A stretch of DNA of 64,000 nucleotides from an uncultured Clostridia bacterium. Lineage in GTDB: Bacteria; Bacillota; Clostridia; Monoglobales; Monoglobaceae. The translations under genes were made by a program, and so were the position numbers. This document shows positions 27,340 through 37,089 of this stretch, piece after piece; position 1 is the first letter of the stretch; each line of letters begins with the position of its first letter. Location of the stretch: assembly GCA_947631965.1 (NCBI GenBank), contig CANRNL010000004.1:25122-89121 (forward strand), given 5' to 3'. The notes under the pieces were generated by a model, which did no database searches, was not told where the DNA came from, and saw only the letters and a list, made by a program, of their open reading frames with translations.

Positions 27340-28371
27340 TTATCTCTGAACACGTCCGCTTGCGTCGCCGCCTGCGAGCGTCTCAACATCCTTTCTCGAA
27401 ACCATATTGAAGTCTCCGGGGATGGTGTGTTTGAGTGCGGAAGCCGCAACTCCGAATTCAAGAGCATCCTTGAAGTTCTTGCCGTCCAGGAAGCCGCAAA
27501 TCGTGCCGCCCGCAAAGCTGTCGCCGCCGCCTACGCGGTCAACGATGGGATGAATTCTGTATTCCTTGGAATGATAGAATTCCTTTGCGTCTCTCGAATA
27601 GATACAAGCCGACCAGCCGTTATCCGACGCGCTGTGACTTACGCGCAGAGAGCTGATAACATACTCGAAGTTGAACTTTGCAACCATCTGCTTGAAGATG
27701 TCCTCATAGCCCGCAAGCTCAAGGTCGCCCGAAGTGACGTCGGTGTTGCCGGGCTTAAAGCCGAGAACCTTCTCCGCGTCCTCTTCGTTGCCTATGCAAA
27801 CGTCAACATACTGCATAAGGTTTGTCATAATCTTCTGAGCCTTCTCGCTCGACCAGAGCTTCTTTCTGAAGTTGAGGTCAACCGAAACCTTAACGTTGTG
27901 CTTCTTTGCAGCCTTAAGAGCAAGCTCCGTAAGCTCAGCCGCAGCGTCCGAAACAGCGGGAGTAATTCCCGTGAAGTGGAACCAGTCCGCTCCCTCGAAA
28001 ATCTTATCGAAGTCAAAATCGTCAGCGGTAGCCGTAGCGATTGAGGAGTGCGCTCTGTCGTATACGACGTTGGAAGCTCTCATCGAAGCGCCTGTCTCAA
28101 GGAAGTAAATTCCGAGTCTTTCGCCGCCGCGAGCGATATTCTTTGTGCCCACGTTCATCTTTCTGAGCGCCGCAACAGCCGAATCGCCAATCGGGTTATC
28201 GGGAACCTTTGTTACAAATTCCGCGTCGTGACCATAGTTCGCGAGGGATACCGCAACATTTGCCTCGCCGCCGCCGTAGCATACGTCAAACTCGTCCGCC
28301 TGAAGAAACTTCTCGTTGTTGGGGGTTGATAATCTGAGCATTATTTCGCCCATTGTAACTACCTTTGCCAT
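27340..28371 (-). CDS. kdgK: 2-keto-3-deoxygluconate kinase (PfkB family)
   Basis: 343 residues behind AAAGGAG. GEIMLRLSTP and CYGGGEANVAVSLANYG are the sugar-binding N-terminus; DRVGGGDSFAGGTICGFL holds the PfkB catalytic GGGDSF motif with the base Asp. It phosphorylates KDG to KDPG, which the aldolase encoded just upstream in the same operon splits. This is the end of hexuronate (pectin-derived) breakdown. Other PfkB sugars cannot be excluded, but the aldolase partner strongly supports KDG. Confidence 0.92.
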   Translation of the reverse strand: MAKVVTMGEIMLRLSTPNNEKFLQADEFDVCYGGGEANVAVSLANYGHDAEFVTKVPDNPIGDSAVAALRKMNVGTKNIARGGERLGIYFLETGASMRASNVVYDRAHSSIATATADDFDFDKIFEGADWFHFTGITPAVSDAAAELTELALKAAKKHNVKVSVDLNFRKKLWSSEKAQKIMTNLMQYVDVCIGNEEDAEKVLGFKPGNTDVTSGDLELAGYEDIFKQMVAKFNFEYVISSLRVSHSASDNGWSACIYSRDAKEFYHSKEYRIHPIVDRVGGGDSFAGGTICGFLDGKNFKDALEFGVAASALKHTIPGDFNMVSRKDVETLAGGDASGRVQR

Positions 28372-28433
28372 ATTTCAAATCTCCTTTATTTATGTATTTT
28401 TTCTTAAAAATCTAAAAATCAAACAAATTTCGA

Positions 28434-29078
28434 TTACGAAGCGCGAGCTTCCTTAATCTTAGCGATAAATTCCTTAGCGGTAGCGGTAATGTCCGCATAG
28501 TCGCCGGTCTTTGCGCCCTTGGTGAGCGAAGAGCCCGCGCCGACAGCAACGGCGCCCGCCTTTATCCACTTGTCAACATTGTTTACGTCAACGCCGCCGG
28601 TGGGCATAAGCTTAGCCTGCGGCAAAGGACCTCTTACGTCCTTAATGAAGTTCGGACCAACTATGTCTCCGGGGAACACCTTGCAGATGTCAACGCCCGC
28701 TTCCATAGCGGTAAGTATCTCGGTAAAGGTCATTGTGCCGGGCATATAGGGAACCGCATAACGGTTACAAAGCTTAGCCGCTTCGGCGTTGAAGCCGGGG
28801 CTTACGATAAAGTTTGCGCCGGACAGAATAGCCTGTCTCGCGGTTTCGGAGTCAAGCACCGTACCCGCTCCGAGAAGCATTTCTCCGTGAGTGTATTTGG
28901 CAGCGAGAGCCTCTATAACCTTGTGCGCTCCCGGAACCGTGAACGTAAGCTCGATGGAGGGGCAGCCTCCTTCAAGACAAGCGTCCGAAATTCTCATTGC
29001 TTCCTCCGCACTGTTTGCACGGACAACAGCAACCAGACCGGCATCGGTCATCTTTGTTAATACTTTTTGCTTTTCCAT
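28434..29078 (-). CDS. eda: KDPG/KHG aldolase
   Basis: 214 residues, class I aldolase. Glu43 in SIELTFTVPGA is the general acid/base and Lys133 in DICKVFPGD forms the Schiff base; these match the positions in E. coli Eda. GAGTVLDSETARQAI and MPTGGVDVNN are also conserved. It yields pyruvate and glyceraldehyde-3-phosphate. It is the first gene of an eda-kdgK operon, 62 nt apart. Confidence 0.95.
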   Translation of the reverse strand: MEKQKVLTKMTDAGLVAVVRANSAEEAMRISDACLEGGCPSIELTFTVPGAHKVIEALAAKYTHGEMLLGAGTVLDSETARQAILSGANFIVSPGFNAEAAKLCNRYAVPYMPGTMTFTEILTAMEAGVDICKVFPGDIVGPNFIKDVRGPLPQAKLMPTGGVDVNNVDKWIKAGAVAVGAGSSLTKGAKTGDYADITATAKEFIAKIKEARAS

Positions 29079-29206
29079 TTTTCATCAACCTTTCTTAATA
29101 TTTATTATGTAATTTATTATTTTGCAACTGTTTATGTAAACTCTTATGCCGTTTTGCCGTCTGTTTTGGCAACATTCGGATAAAAAGGCATAATTTAATT
29201 AATAGT

Positions 29207-29235
29207 ATTATACTACAACAATATTTAATAATCAA
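29207..29235 (-). promoter_or_regulatory. Promoter of eda-kdgK
   Basis: TTGATT (29235-29230), 17-nt spacer, TATAAT (29212-29207) on the minus strand, giving an untranslated leader of about 120 nt that holds repeated GCCAAAAC/GGCAAAAC segments. Confidence 0.65.
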
Positions 29236-29284
29236 TATCTTTTCGTTGATTTTTAACAAATATTTTTTAAAATGCAGATTTATG

Positions 29285-29313
29285 TTGAATTGTAATATTA
29301 AATGATATAAAAT
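29285..29313 (+). promoter_or_regulatory. Promoter of pfkA
   Basis: TTGAAT (29285-29290), 17-nt spacer, TAAAAT (29308-29313). A second candidate, TTGATT-N16-TAAAAT, lies at 29246-29273. Confidence 0.6.
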
Positions 29314-29344
29314 ATGTGGGAGAATGAATTGGAGGTTTGTACTT

Positions 29345-30445
29345 ATGAGTAAAATAAAAAGAATCGGCGTTATGACGGGCGGCGGCGACTGTCCGGGTTT
29401 GAACGCGGTTATCCGTGCCGTGACAAAAACCGCAATTTTGAAATACGGCCTTGAGGTGGTCGGCATTAAGCACGGCTACAAAGGTCTGTATGAAGGAGAA
29501 AAGGCGTTTGTGCCGCTGACACTGCACGACGTTACCGGTATCATATTTAAGGGCGGTACCATTCTTTACAGTTCCAACAAGGACAATCTCTTTGATTATA
29601 CCTATATCGACAAGGACGGAAAGCAAAAGCGCGGCGACGTTTCGGACGTCGGCGTTGAAAACCTGAAAAAGGCGGGCATAGACGCGCTTATAGTCATTGG
29701 CGGCGACGGTACTTTGACCAGCGGACGCGATTTTTCGCGCAAGGGCGTTAAGGTTATCGGCGTACCCAAGACCATAGACAATGACCTCGCGTCCACCGAC
29801 ACCACGTTCGGCTACGACACCGCGGTTTCGATTGCGACCGAGGCTATCGACAGACTTCGCACCACCGCAGAGTCGCACAGCAGAATAATAGTTGTCGAGG
29901 CTATGGGAAGATACGCGGGCTGGCTCGCGCTCGGCGCAGGTATCGCGGGCGGCGCGGATGCGATTTTGATACCCGAAATACCGTACGATATAGAAGTGGT
30001 GGCAAAAGCATTAAAGCACAACCGCGCAAGAGGCAAGAACTTCGCCATTGTCGTTGTTGCCGAGGGCGCGAAGTCCAAGGACGGCGACATCGTGGTTTCC
30101 AAGGTTCTGGAAAACAGCCCCGACCCAATTCGTCTGGGCGGTGTGGGCGAGCTTGTCGCGGGACAGCTTGAAGGTCTTGTCGGACTTGAGGCAAGAGCAA
30201 CCATACTCGGTCACGTTCAAAGAGGCGGTACGCCGACCGCGAACGACAGGATTTTGTCTACCCGCTATGGAGTTGCGGCGGTCGAGCTTCTTATGCAGGG
30301 CAAGTTCGGAAATATGGTTGCGCTTCGCGGCAACGAAATTTCTTACGACTCTCTCGAAAACGTTATCGGAGAGCTTAAAAACGTAAACCCCAACGGCGAG
30401 CTTGTAAATATGGCTCGCTCGATAGACATATGCTTCGGAGAATAA
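29345..30445 (+). CDS. pfkA: 6-phosphofructokinase (mixed-type active site)
   Basis: 366 residues from ATG 29345 behind GGAGG. Motifs are GVMTGGGDCPGLNAVIR, IVIGGDGTLTSG (119-123 GGDGT), VPKTIDNDL (141-147) and EAMGRYAGWLAL. Classical ATP enzymes have Gly at both donor-site positions (GGDG and PGTIDND), and PPi enzymes have Asp and Lys. Here the first is Gly and the second Lys, the group III combination found in both ATP- and PPi-using enzymes. The phosphoryl donor is therefore not decided by sequence. Confidence 0.93.
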   Translation: MSKIKRIGVMTGGGDCPGLNAVIRAVTKTAILKYGLEVVGIKHGYKGLYEGEKAFVPLTLHDVTGIIFKGGTILYSSNKDNLFDYTYIDKDGKQKRGDVSDVGVENLKKAGIDALIVIGGDGTLTSGRDFSRKGVKVIGVPKTIDNDLASTDTTFGYDTAVSIATEAIDRLRTTAESHSRIIVVEAMGRYAGWLALGAGIAGGADAILIPEIPYDIEVVAKALKHNRARGKNFAIVVVAEGAKSKDGDIVVSKVLENSPDPIRLGGVGELVAGQLEGLVGLEARATILGHVQRGGTPTANDRILSTRYGVAAVELLMQGKFGNMVALRGNEISYDSLENVIGELKNVNPNGELVNMARSIDICFGE

Positions 30446-30475
30446 TTGTTGGCGGAATTTTAAAATTTTAATTAC

Positions 30476-30513
30476 AAAAAGACAGACGAAATTTTATTTT
30501 GTCTGTCTTTTTT
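30476..30513. terminator. Terminator after pfkA
   Basis: AAAAAGACAGAC pairs with GTCTGTCTTTTT around an AT-rich loop; faces the convergent metallopeptidase gene. Confidence 0.88.
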
Positions 30514-30523
30514 GTTTTGCTTC

Positions 30524-33500
30524 TTATTCCGTTTCGGCTTCCATTCTCTGCACATTCATCAGAGGTCGAAGGTTTTTATCCCAGACATAGAGGCTGACGC
30601 CGCAGGCGGCATACTTTTCGGGAATTGTGAACTGAGCGGTCATATCGCTGACCGTCAGCAGCTCGGCATAGCGGAATACGCCGCCCTCGCTGAACACCGC
30701 GAATACCCGTATATCATTTTCGGGCGGCGGTAATGTCTTTTCAAATATGAGCCGCACCGTCACTTCGCCGCCGTCGCGGGTAAACTCCACTCTGTCGCGG
30801 GGTTCGGGCTCAGGTTCGTCTTTTGTCCACTTCGCGTAATATGTCTTGTTGCCCGTATCGGTGGGGGTTATATCGACTACCGCTTTTCCGTCACAGTTTG
30901 CGTCCTCGTACCAGCCGCCGAAGGTGTAACCCGTTTTTTTCGGTTCGGGTAAGGTCGCTCCCACGCCGTAGGTGTAACCCGTCAAATCTTCGCACTCGCC
31001 GCCGTTTTTGTTCAGCGTGACGGTGTATGTGTTTGCAATCCATTTTGCGTAGTATGTCTTATCGCCCGTATCGGTAGTTTTGATTTTGTCTACCTCTTCG
31101 CCGTCATAATTCTCGTTTTCATACCAGCCGCCGAACGTGTACCCCTCTTTTGTCGGTTCGGGCAAGGTCGCTCCCACGCCGTAGGTGTAGCTCGTCAAAT
31201 CTTCGCACTCGCCGCCGTTTTTGTTCAGCGTGACGGTGTATGTGTTTACCATCCACTTTGCGTAATATGTCTTTTCGCCCGTATCGGTAGTTTTGATTTT
31301 GTCTATCGCTTCACCGTCATAATTCTCGTTTTCATACCAGCCGCCGAACGTGTAACCCGTTTTTTTCGGTTCGGGTAAGGTCGCTCCCACGCCGTAGGTA
31401 TAGCTCGTCAGTTCTTCGCACTCTCCGCCGTTTTTGTTCAGCGTGACGGTGTATGTGTTTGCAATCCACTTTGCGTAATATGTCTTTTCGCCCGTATCGG
31501 TAGTTTTGATTTTGTCTATCGCTTCACCGTCATAATTCTCGTTTTCATACCAGCCGCCGAACGTGTAACCCGTTTTTTTCGGTTCGGGTAAGGTCGCTCC
31601 CACGCCGTAGGTATAGCTCGTCAGTTCTTCGCACTCTCCGCCGTTTTTGTTCAGCGTGACGGTGTATGTGTTTGCAATCCATTTTGCGTAGTATGTCTTG
31701 TCGCCCGTATCGGTGGGGGTTATTTCGGTTACCGATTCACCGTCAAATTCCTTATTATCATACCAACCGTCGAACGTGTAACCCGTTTTTGTCGGTTCGG
31801 GCAAGGTCGCTCCCTCGCCGTAGGTGTAGCTCGTCAAATCTTCGCACTCTCCGCCGTTTGCGTTCAGCGTGACGGTGTATGTGTTTGCTGTCCACTTTGC
31901 GTAATACGTTTTATCGCCCGTATCGGTAGTTTTGATTTCGGTTACCTCTTCGCCGTCATAATTTTCGTTTTCATACCAACCGTCGAACGTGTAACCCGTT
32001 TTTGTCGGTTCGGGCAAGGTCGCTCCCACGCCGTAGGTGTAGCTTGTCAGTTCTTCGCAATCGCCGCCGTTTTTGTTCAGCGTGACGGGGTACTCTCTCG
32101 GTATTGCTTCAAACTGCGCCGTATAAGTAGCGTTTTCCGTTACTTCGGCAATCTCAGGCAGCCAGCCCGTAAACCTGTACGAATACCCGTCATCGCGCGG
32201 CTTTGCCGGAGTTTCGCCCTTGTATTCGGGTAATGTTCCTAATGCGACATCCTCGCTTTGCAATATGGACTTATCATAATTAACAAAGCTAATTGTTCTT
32301 GCTTCGCGGACATTAACCGTTCTGACAACTTGATTTGCTTTATTCGTCGCATGGTCAGTAACATCGTAATACACATAATATGTACCTACTGTGTCTGTAT
32401 TCACATCGGAGTCGTCTATAACCAACTTACTTGCGATATCGGGGTCAAGATTATCAGTCACTTCCGCACCCTGTTCAATGTATTGCTCTCCGACTTTCAC
32501 CGTTACCTCGCTGTCGCCTTTTAGTTTGATTACAGGTTTAATATTGTCAAACCACGTTATTTTTATCGGAATCAAGCTGACATTTCCTGCCAAGTCAGTT
32601 ATCTTAAATGTACTATCGGTATTACTGCCCCAATTTTGAATTGGACGTTCAATTATTGGTTCAGATGGAATTAACTCTACCCTTACATTTCTATTAGTCC
32701 ATGTCGAAGGTGTATAAATCACTTCCGCGGTTGGTGGAATTTTATCTATCCATGTTACTTCAACCGTCCTTTTTGCAGTATTCCCCTCTGCATCCGTTAA
32801 ATCAAAAGTGTACTCGTCATTTTCCGTAAAAGTGTGACTAAATCCGGTTTCGGAGGTTACGCCCTCATATGGAATAAGCGTTACTGTTACATCTTGATTG
32901 GTCGGCTCAGTTGTAGAATATTGTATATCCTTGATGAACGGGTCAAATACCGTAACCGTCCGCACAACTTGCTCCGCCTTGTTCCCCGCGTGGTCTGTGG
33001 CATTATAGTATACAGAATATGTCCCTATCTTATTCGTATTTACCTCAGAACTGTCTATAATGAGCTTGCTCTCAATATCGGGGTCAAGATTGTCGGTAAT
33101 CTCCGCGCCGGGATCAACGTATTCTTTACCGTATTCCCATCTTATCTCGCTGTCGCCGTTTATCTTGATTTCGGGAGGGGTATTATCCGCATAAAATATT
33201 TCCGATGTTGCTGAAGGAGCATATGTTATTCCTCCTAACGGTCCCACGCTATATGCACTTCCGGGTTTAATTGTAAAGCTCACTGTTCCTTCGCCGCTAA
33301 TATTTCTTATATATATTGAAGTAAGTCCCTGAGTTCCGTAGCCTGTTTTAACCGTTCCGGTAGTATTAACTTCAATGTAATGCAGCAGATTCCTATAATA
33401 ACCACCTGATGACGATTCTACTAAACCACCAATTTCTTTTGCGTTTTCATATGTTATTTGGTATTCTACTTCCTCTCCGCTATTTACTGCTTTTTGAGAT

Positions 33501-34984
33501 GGCGGCGAAATGGTTATAGTCGGCGGTTGGGGTATATCGAGTTCTTTAAATCCCGAAAGTATAGTTGCTTTTTCACTGTCTATACTCAACACTTTCATAT
33601 ATGCACCTGTGTACACATCATCATAAAAATTGCTTGATGGAGTGGTTTCAGGAGAAAATTCGTCGCCTGCAAAATATAAATCCTTTGGCGGGTCATATTC
33701 CTTTCCGCTATTGCTTTTATACACCGGTACAATAACATTATGGCTTAATGAGGGTAATCTTATATTTGTATAAGGAGCACAATGCCAAATTATAACGCCG
33801 GGATTGTTCACAAAGTAGTCGTACTTAGGCCATCCCGTACCTCCGGGACGGTATTCTATAACATAAAACTCTGACGGAGAGAACGAACTCGAATAACCAC
33901 TATTAACAACCGAAGGGAATATATTCTTATCGGGGATTATAAATACTGCTTTGGTTTTACCCTCCGCTTCTTCGCCATACTTTTCAGCGGGACACAGCTC
34001 AATTTCTTTAAGTCCGTCGCCGTTTAATACATCATCATATGTTAAAAATACCGCGCCGCCGTCTTCTTCACTTATCCATCCCAAAATGTATTTATAATAC
34101 ATATTGACATATGCATACGAATAACCGCCAAGGATTTCATTACATTTAGTGGGTACATAATATCTATCATTTAGGAAGTACAGGTCAGGTAATCCAAATA
34201 GATGTAGCAGTTCATGAATTTCTGTGCCGGAGTAAAAATTTAAATCCATGTCTTGTGAATTTTTTAGACCGTAAGTCCACCTCATATATGTAAAAGGTCT
34301 TGCTTTAACGCCGCCCGGCAGTTCAACATAAGGACTTCTACCATTGGGAAATGCATAAGCTCCCCACGCATTATCCGAAGGAAGGACTGTTATTTCATTA
34401 TCGCCATCGCAATACTCAACGCAAATGGCATCCACATATCCGTCTCCGTTTCCGTCATATTCTGAAAAATCAACATCGGTATATGATGCAATTGCTTCTT
34501 TAATTAATTCCAACATTACTGTTTGTCTATTATAATAATTCTGTATTTCCGGTGCCTTATACACCGGGAGAACACTCCCGCTTACATTTAATTTTCCATA
34601 AGACAACCTGTCAAACGCGTCTTTTACAGAAAGTTCCTCAAGCATTTTGGCATCTCTGTTTCTGTCTCCAAAAAATTTGTCCTGCATAAGATCCAAATCT
34701 TCCTGTGAAAAATTGGTATCGGCGAACTCTATGGGAATTACAACAACTCGCATATCTCCGACAGGGGACGGAGCACCTTCGCACCTTACGAGCTCATCTG
34801 TCGGTCGATATATATTATAGGAGGTTGAGGCTATTGATAAAGTTGAGCTTATTGGCATAAAACCGTTCTGTGACATATCAATGTTTTCTTCATCCACAAT
34901 GCAATCATTATACGCATTCGCTCGACAAGATAAGGGAGTCAAAAGAAGAACGGATATAATAATCGTAGTTACTATATTCTTCAT
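30524..34984 (-). CDS. Large secreted M6-like metallopeptidase with Ig-like and InlB-type repeats
   Basis: 1486 residues, exported (signal peptide about 1-24). An M6/immune-inhibitor-A-like peptidase domain covers about 60-480, with the zinc motif HELLH at 257-261 followed by GLPD, and a DGNGDGYVDA calcium-type loop at 177-186. Two Ig-like DUF5011-type domains follow (about 600-680 and 810-890), both with GAE[IV]TDNLDPDI. Then come one divergent and six regular InlB/Flg_new repeats of about 70 residues (GATLPEP..GYTF.GWY..TYYAKW). The C-terminal 80 residues form another beta domain. No SLH or sortase motif is seen. It likely degrades or binds host or substrate proteins outside the cell. Confidence 0.85.
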   Translation of the reverse strand: MKNIVTTIIISVLLLTPLSCRANAYNDCIVDEENIDMSQNGFMPISSTLSIASTSYNIYRPTDELVRCEGAPSPVGDMRVVVIPIEFADTNFSQEDLDLMQDKFFGDRNRDAKMLEELSVKDAFDRLSYGKLNVSGSVLPVYKAPEIQNYYNRQTVMLELIKEAIASYTDVDFSEYDGNGDGYVDAICVEYCDGDNEITVLPSDNAWGAYAFPNGRSPYVELPGGVKARPFTYMRWTYGLKNSQDMDLNFYSGTEIHELLHLFGLPDLYFLNDRYYVPTKCNEILGGYSYAYVNMYYKYILGWISEEDGGAVFLTYDDVLNGDGLKEIELCPAEKYGEEAEGKTKAVFIIPDKNIFPSVVNSGYSSSFSPSEFYVIEYRPGGTGWPKYDYFVNNPGVIIWHCAPYTNIRLPSLSHNVIVPVYKSNSGKEYDPPKDLYFAGDEFSPETTPSSNFYDDVYTGAYMKVLSIDSEKATILSGFKELDIPQPPTITISPPSQKAVNSGEEVEYQITYENAKEIGGLVESSSGGYYRNLLHYIEVNTTGTVKTGYGTQGLTSIYIRNISGEGTVSFTIKPGSAYSVGPLGGITYAPSATSEIFYADNTPPEIKINGDSEIRWEYGKEYVDPGAEITDNLDPDIESKLIIDSSEVNTNKIGTYSVYYNATDHAGNKAEQVVRTVTVFDPFIKDIQYSTTEPTNQDVTVTLIPYEGVTSETGFSHTFTENDEYTFDLTDAEGNTAKRTVEVTWIDKIPPTAEVIYTPSTWTNRNVRVELIPSEPIIERPIQNWGSNTDSTFKITDLAGNVSLIPIKITWFDNIKPVIKLKGDSEVTVKVGEQYIEQGAEVTDNLDPDIASKLVIDDSDVNTDTVGTYYVYYDVTDHATNKANQVVRTVNVREARTISFVNYDKSILQSEDVALGTLPEYKGETPAKPRDDGYSYRFTGWLPEIAEVTENATYTAQFEAIPREYPVTLNKNGGDCEELTSYTYGVGATLPEPTKTGYTFDGWYENENYDGEEVTEIKTTDTGDKTYYAKWTANTYTVTLNANGGECEDLTSYTYGEGATLPEPTKTGYTFDGWYDNKEFDGESVTEITPTDTGDKTYYAKWIANTYTVTLNKNGGECEELTSYTYGVGATLPEPKKTGYTFGGWYENENYDGEAIDKIKTTDTGEKTYYAKWIANTYTVTLNKNGGECEELTSYTYGVGATLPEPKKTGYTFGGWYENENYDGEAIDKIKTTDTGEKTYYAKWMVNTYTVTLNKNGGECEDLTSYTYGVGATLPEPTKEGYTFGGWYENENYDGEEVDKIKTTDTGDKTYYAKWIANTYTVTLNKNGGECEDLTGYTYGVGATLPEPKKTGYTFGGWYEDANCDGKAVVDITPTDTGNKTYYAKWTKDEPEPEPRDRVEFTRDGGEVTVRLIFEKTLPPPENDIRVFAVFSEGGVFRYAELLTVSDMTAQFTIPEKYAACGVSLYVWDKNLRPLMNVQRMEAETE
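31261..31680 (-). repeat. Exact 210-bp tandem duplication inside the repeat region
   Basis: 31261-31470 and 31471-31680 read the same except for one base close to the right end (CACTTTG against CATTTTG). Each unit encodes one 70-residue InlB-type repeat. The other four units differ at many third positions, so this copy is recent. Confidence 0.9.
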
Positions 34985-35278
34985 AATATATCACCTCTTA
35001 ACTATGTATAATTTACCCTATAGAATTCAGTCTTTACAGTAATAGATTTTTAAAATTCAATCAAATCAAAGACTAGCAGACAAAACAATTACTATACAAA
35101 TATTTTATCATAAACAAAAAAATATTTCAACAAAATCGCACAAGAGGTCGATTTCGGCGCATATTATGCAAAAATTTTTCAATATCGGCGGCAAGGCGCA
35201 ACAATGTCGCGCCGTGTCGCACTTTTCTTATTATCCTGATACTGCAAGGCAAACAGAAAAGAATCGGAGGTGAGAACA
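34985..35278. other. Divergent intergenic region before the virion cluster
   Basis: No gene is seen. On the cluster side there is a short palindrome GCATATTATGC (35159-35169) and an inverted repeat GGCGC/GCGCC (35195-35199 with 35209-35213). I could not find a convincing sigma-A promoter for the phage-like genes. Confidence 0.5.
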
Positions 35279-35488
35279 ATGCTTAAACACGAGCTTCCTC
35301 CGCCGAGCGTCTTAACGGGCGATATGCGCGGAGATATGCAGAACATTCACGAATGGGCAACCGCTCTCGCAAGAGAGCTGTCGTTTATGTTCGGGAGCCT
35401 TGAAAACGAATTTGAGCCCAAGAAAAGACAAGAAAGGAGGGTAATTATAAGTGGCGACTATCCAGGCGAAGAAGAAACCGACGTATAG
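35279..35488 (+). CDS. Small phage-type protein ahead of the portal gene
   Basis: 69 residues from ATG 35279, 8 nt after GGAGG. The sequence (LKHELPPPSVLTGDMRGDMQ) is not recognised; a central amphipathic helix (IHEWATALARELSFMFGSLE) suggests a small structural or adaptor protein. Its 3' end overlaps the portal gene by 38 nt in another frame. Confidence 0.6.
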   Translation: MLKHELPPPSVLTGDMRGDMQNIHEWATALARELSFMFGSLENEFEPKKRQERRVIISGDYPGEEETDV

Positions 35489-37076
35489 CGGGAATATAAA
35501 GCCCGAATTTTTTGAGAAGATACGCGAGCAGTTTAAAATTTACAAGGCGAGCAAGCGCGGATACGACGCAAGAATTATCGAAAACAACCGCTGGTTCAAG
35601 AATTTATACACGGCGGGAGGGGGTGAGATACCCGAAGTCAGCACCTCGTACCTCTTCAACGTACTCGCGACAAAGCACGCCGAAGTTATGGACAACTATC
35701 CCGAGCCGAACATCATCGAGCGAGACAAAAAGGACCGCAAAATTGCGTTCGCGCTCTCGAAAGTCATTCCGCGCAGGCTTGACCTGTGCAACTTCAAGCA
35801 GACATATTCGCGCGCGTGGTGGTACAAGCTCAAAAACGGCGCGGCTTGCTACGGAATATTCTTTGACCCGACAAAGGACGCGGCGGGCGAGATAGTCATT
35901 AAGAAAATCGACCTTTTAAACCTGTTCTGGGAGCCGGGCGTGAGTGACATTCAAGACAGCAAATTCCTGTTTTTGACCTCGCTGTGCGACGCCGAGGAGT
36001 TAAAGCGCAAATATCCCGCCGCGGAGCTTGCAGGCAACGCAAATTCGATGGACTTTCTTACCTACGACGACAACCAAAACACTCTGCAAAGCGAAATTAT
36101 GCGCGGCAAGACAATCGTTATCGACTGCTACTATAAAAAGCACGGCGAATACGGCTCGACGGTCGAGCTGATAAAATTCTGCGGAGACACGATACTCGCG
36201 GCGAGCGAGGACGCGGGTCGGGGCGGACTTTACGACCACGGTATGTATCCGTTCGTCATAGACGCGCTCTATCCCGACGAGGACAGCCCTGTGAGCTTCG
36301 GGCTTATCGACCTCATAAAAAATCAGCAGATATATATCGACAAGCTGGACGAGCTTATATGCAAAAACGCCATAGCCGCAAGCAAAACGAGGTTTATGAT
36401 TAAGGACAACGGAGGCGTTAACGAACACGAATTATGCGACCTGTCGAAGGACATAATCCACGTTTCGGGTTCGGTGCTGGACGAGAATATACGCGAGCTT
36501 ACCGTATCGCCTCTGCACGACTACATAATCGAGCATCGCCAGAAAAAGATTGACGAAATGAAAGAAATCTCGGGCAGCCGCGACGTACTCCAAGGCGGCA
36601 CCACGGCGGGCGTAACCGCATACTCCGCAATTATGGCGCTTCAGAACGCGGGCGAAAAAATTTCGCGCGATATGCGAAACGAGGGCTATGAGGCATACCG
36701 CCGCATAATCGCCATGCTCATAGAGCTTTTGAGGCAGTTCCATCCCGAAACGAGCGTTTATCGAGTAGGGAGCGGCAAAAAGACCGAATACATTGAATTT
36801 TCGGGCAGCAGCTTAAAGGACGAGCTTATTCCCGCGGACGGCGAGGTATTAAGGCGCAGAATTGAATTTGACATCATTATAAGTCCTCAGAAAAACAATC
36901 CCTACGGCAGAATATCGCAAAACCAGACTATGCTCGATTTGTGGAACGCGGGAGTTTTTGACTCCGAAAACAGGGAAAACGCAATCCTGCTTATTGAATG
37001 TATGCAGTTTGACGGCAAGGACAGAATCCTCGACGGGCTCAGAAAATCCGTGCCGAAAATCCAAAATAAAATTTAA
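35451..37076 (+). CDS. Phage portal protein
   Basis: 541 residues from GTG 35451 behind GAAAGGAGG. FFEKIREQFKIYKASKRGYD leads into NNRWFKNLYTAGGGEIPEVS, a P22-type portal start. The middle has LINLFWEPG-like wing segments (KIDLLNLFWEPGVSDIQDS) and LIDLIKNQQIYIDKLDELI, and the late part SGSRDVLQGGTTAGVTAYSAI is typical of these portals. Portals are dodecameric rings at one capsid vertex through which DNA passes. It is followed directly by scaffold and capsid genes. No terminase gene precedes it, which is unusual. Confidence 0.85.
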   Translation: MATIQAKKKPTYSGNIKPEFFEKIREQFKIYKASKRGYDARIIENNRWFKNLYTAGGGEIPEVSTSYLFNVLATKHAEVMDNYPEPNIIERDKKDRKIAFALSKVIPRRLDLCNFKQTYSRAWWYKLKNGAACYGIFFDPTKDAAGEIVIKKIDLLNLFWEPGVSDIQDSKFLFLTSLCDAEELKRKYPAAELAGNANSMDFLTYDDNQNTLQSEIMRGKTIVIDCYYKKHGEYGSTVELIKFCGDTILAASEDAGRGGLYDHGMYPFVIDALYPDEDSPVSFGLIDLIKNQQIYIDKLDELICKNAIAASKTRFMIKDNGGVNEHELCDLSKDIIHVSGSVLDENIRELTVSPLHDYIIEHRQKKIDEMKEISGSRDVLQGGTTAGVTAYSAIMALQNAGEKISRDMRNEGYEAYRRIIAMLIELLRQFHPETSVYRVGSGKKTEYIEFSGSSLKDELIPADGEVLRRRIEFDIIISPQKNNPYGRISQNQTMLDLWNAGVFDSENRENAILLIECMQFDGKDRILDGLRKSVPKIQNKI

Positions 37077-37089
37077 GGAGAGATGAAAA

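Noticed and set aside
30820..32090. Long regular 210-bp repeats as a CRISPR or satellite array
   Set aside because: They are in-frame InlB-type protein repeats within the metallopeptidase.
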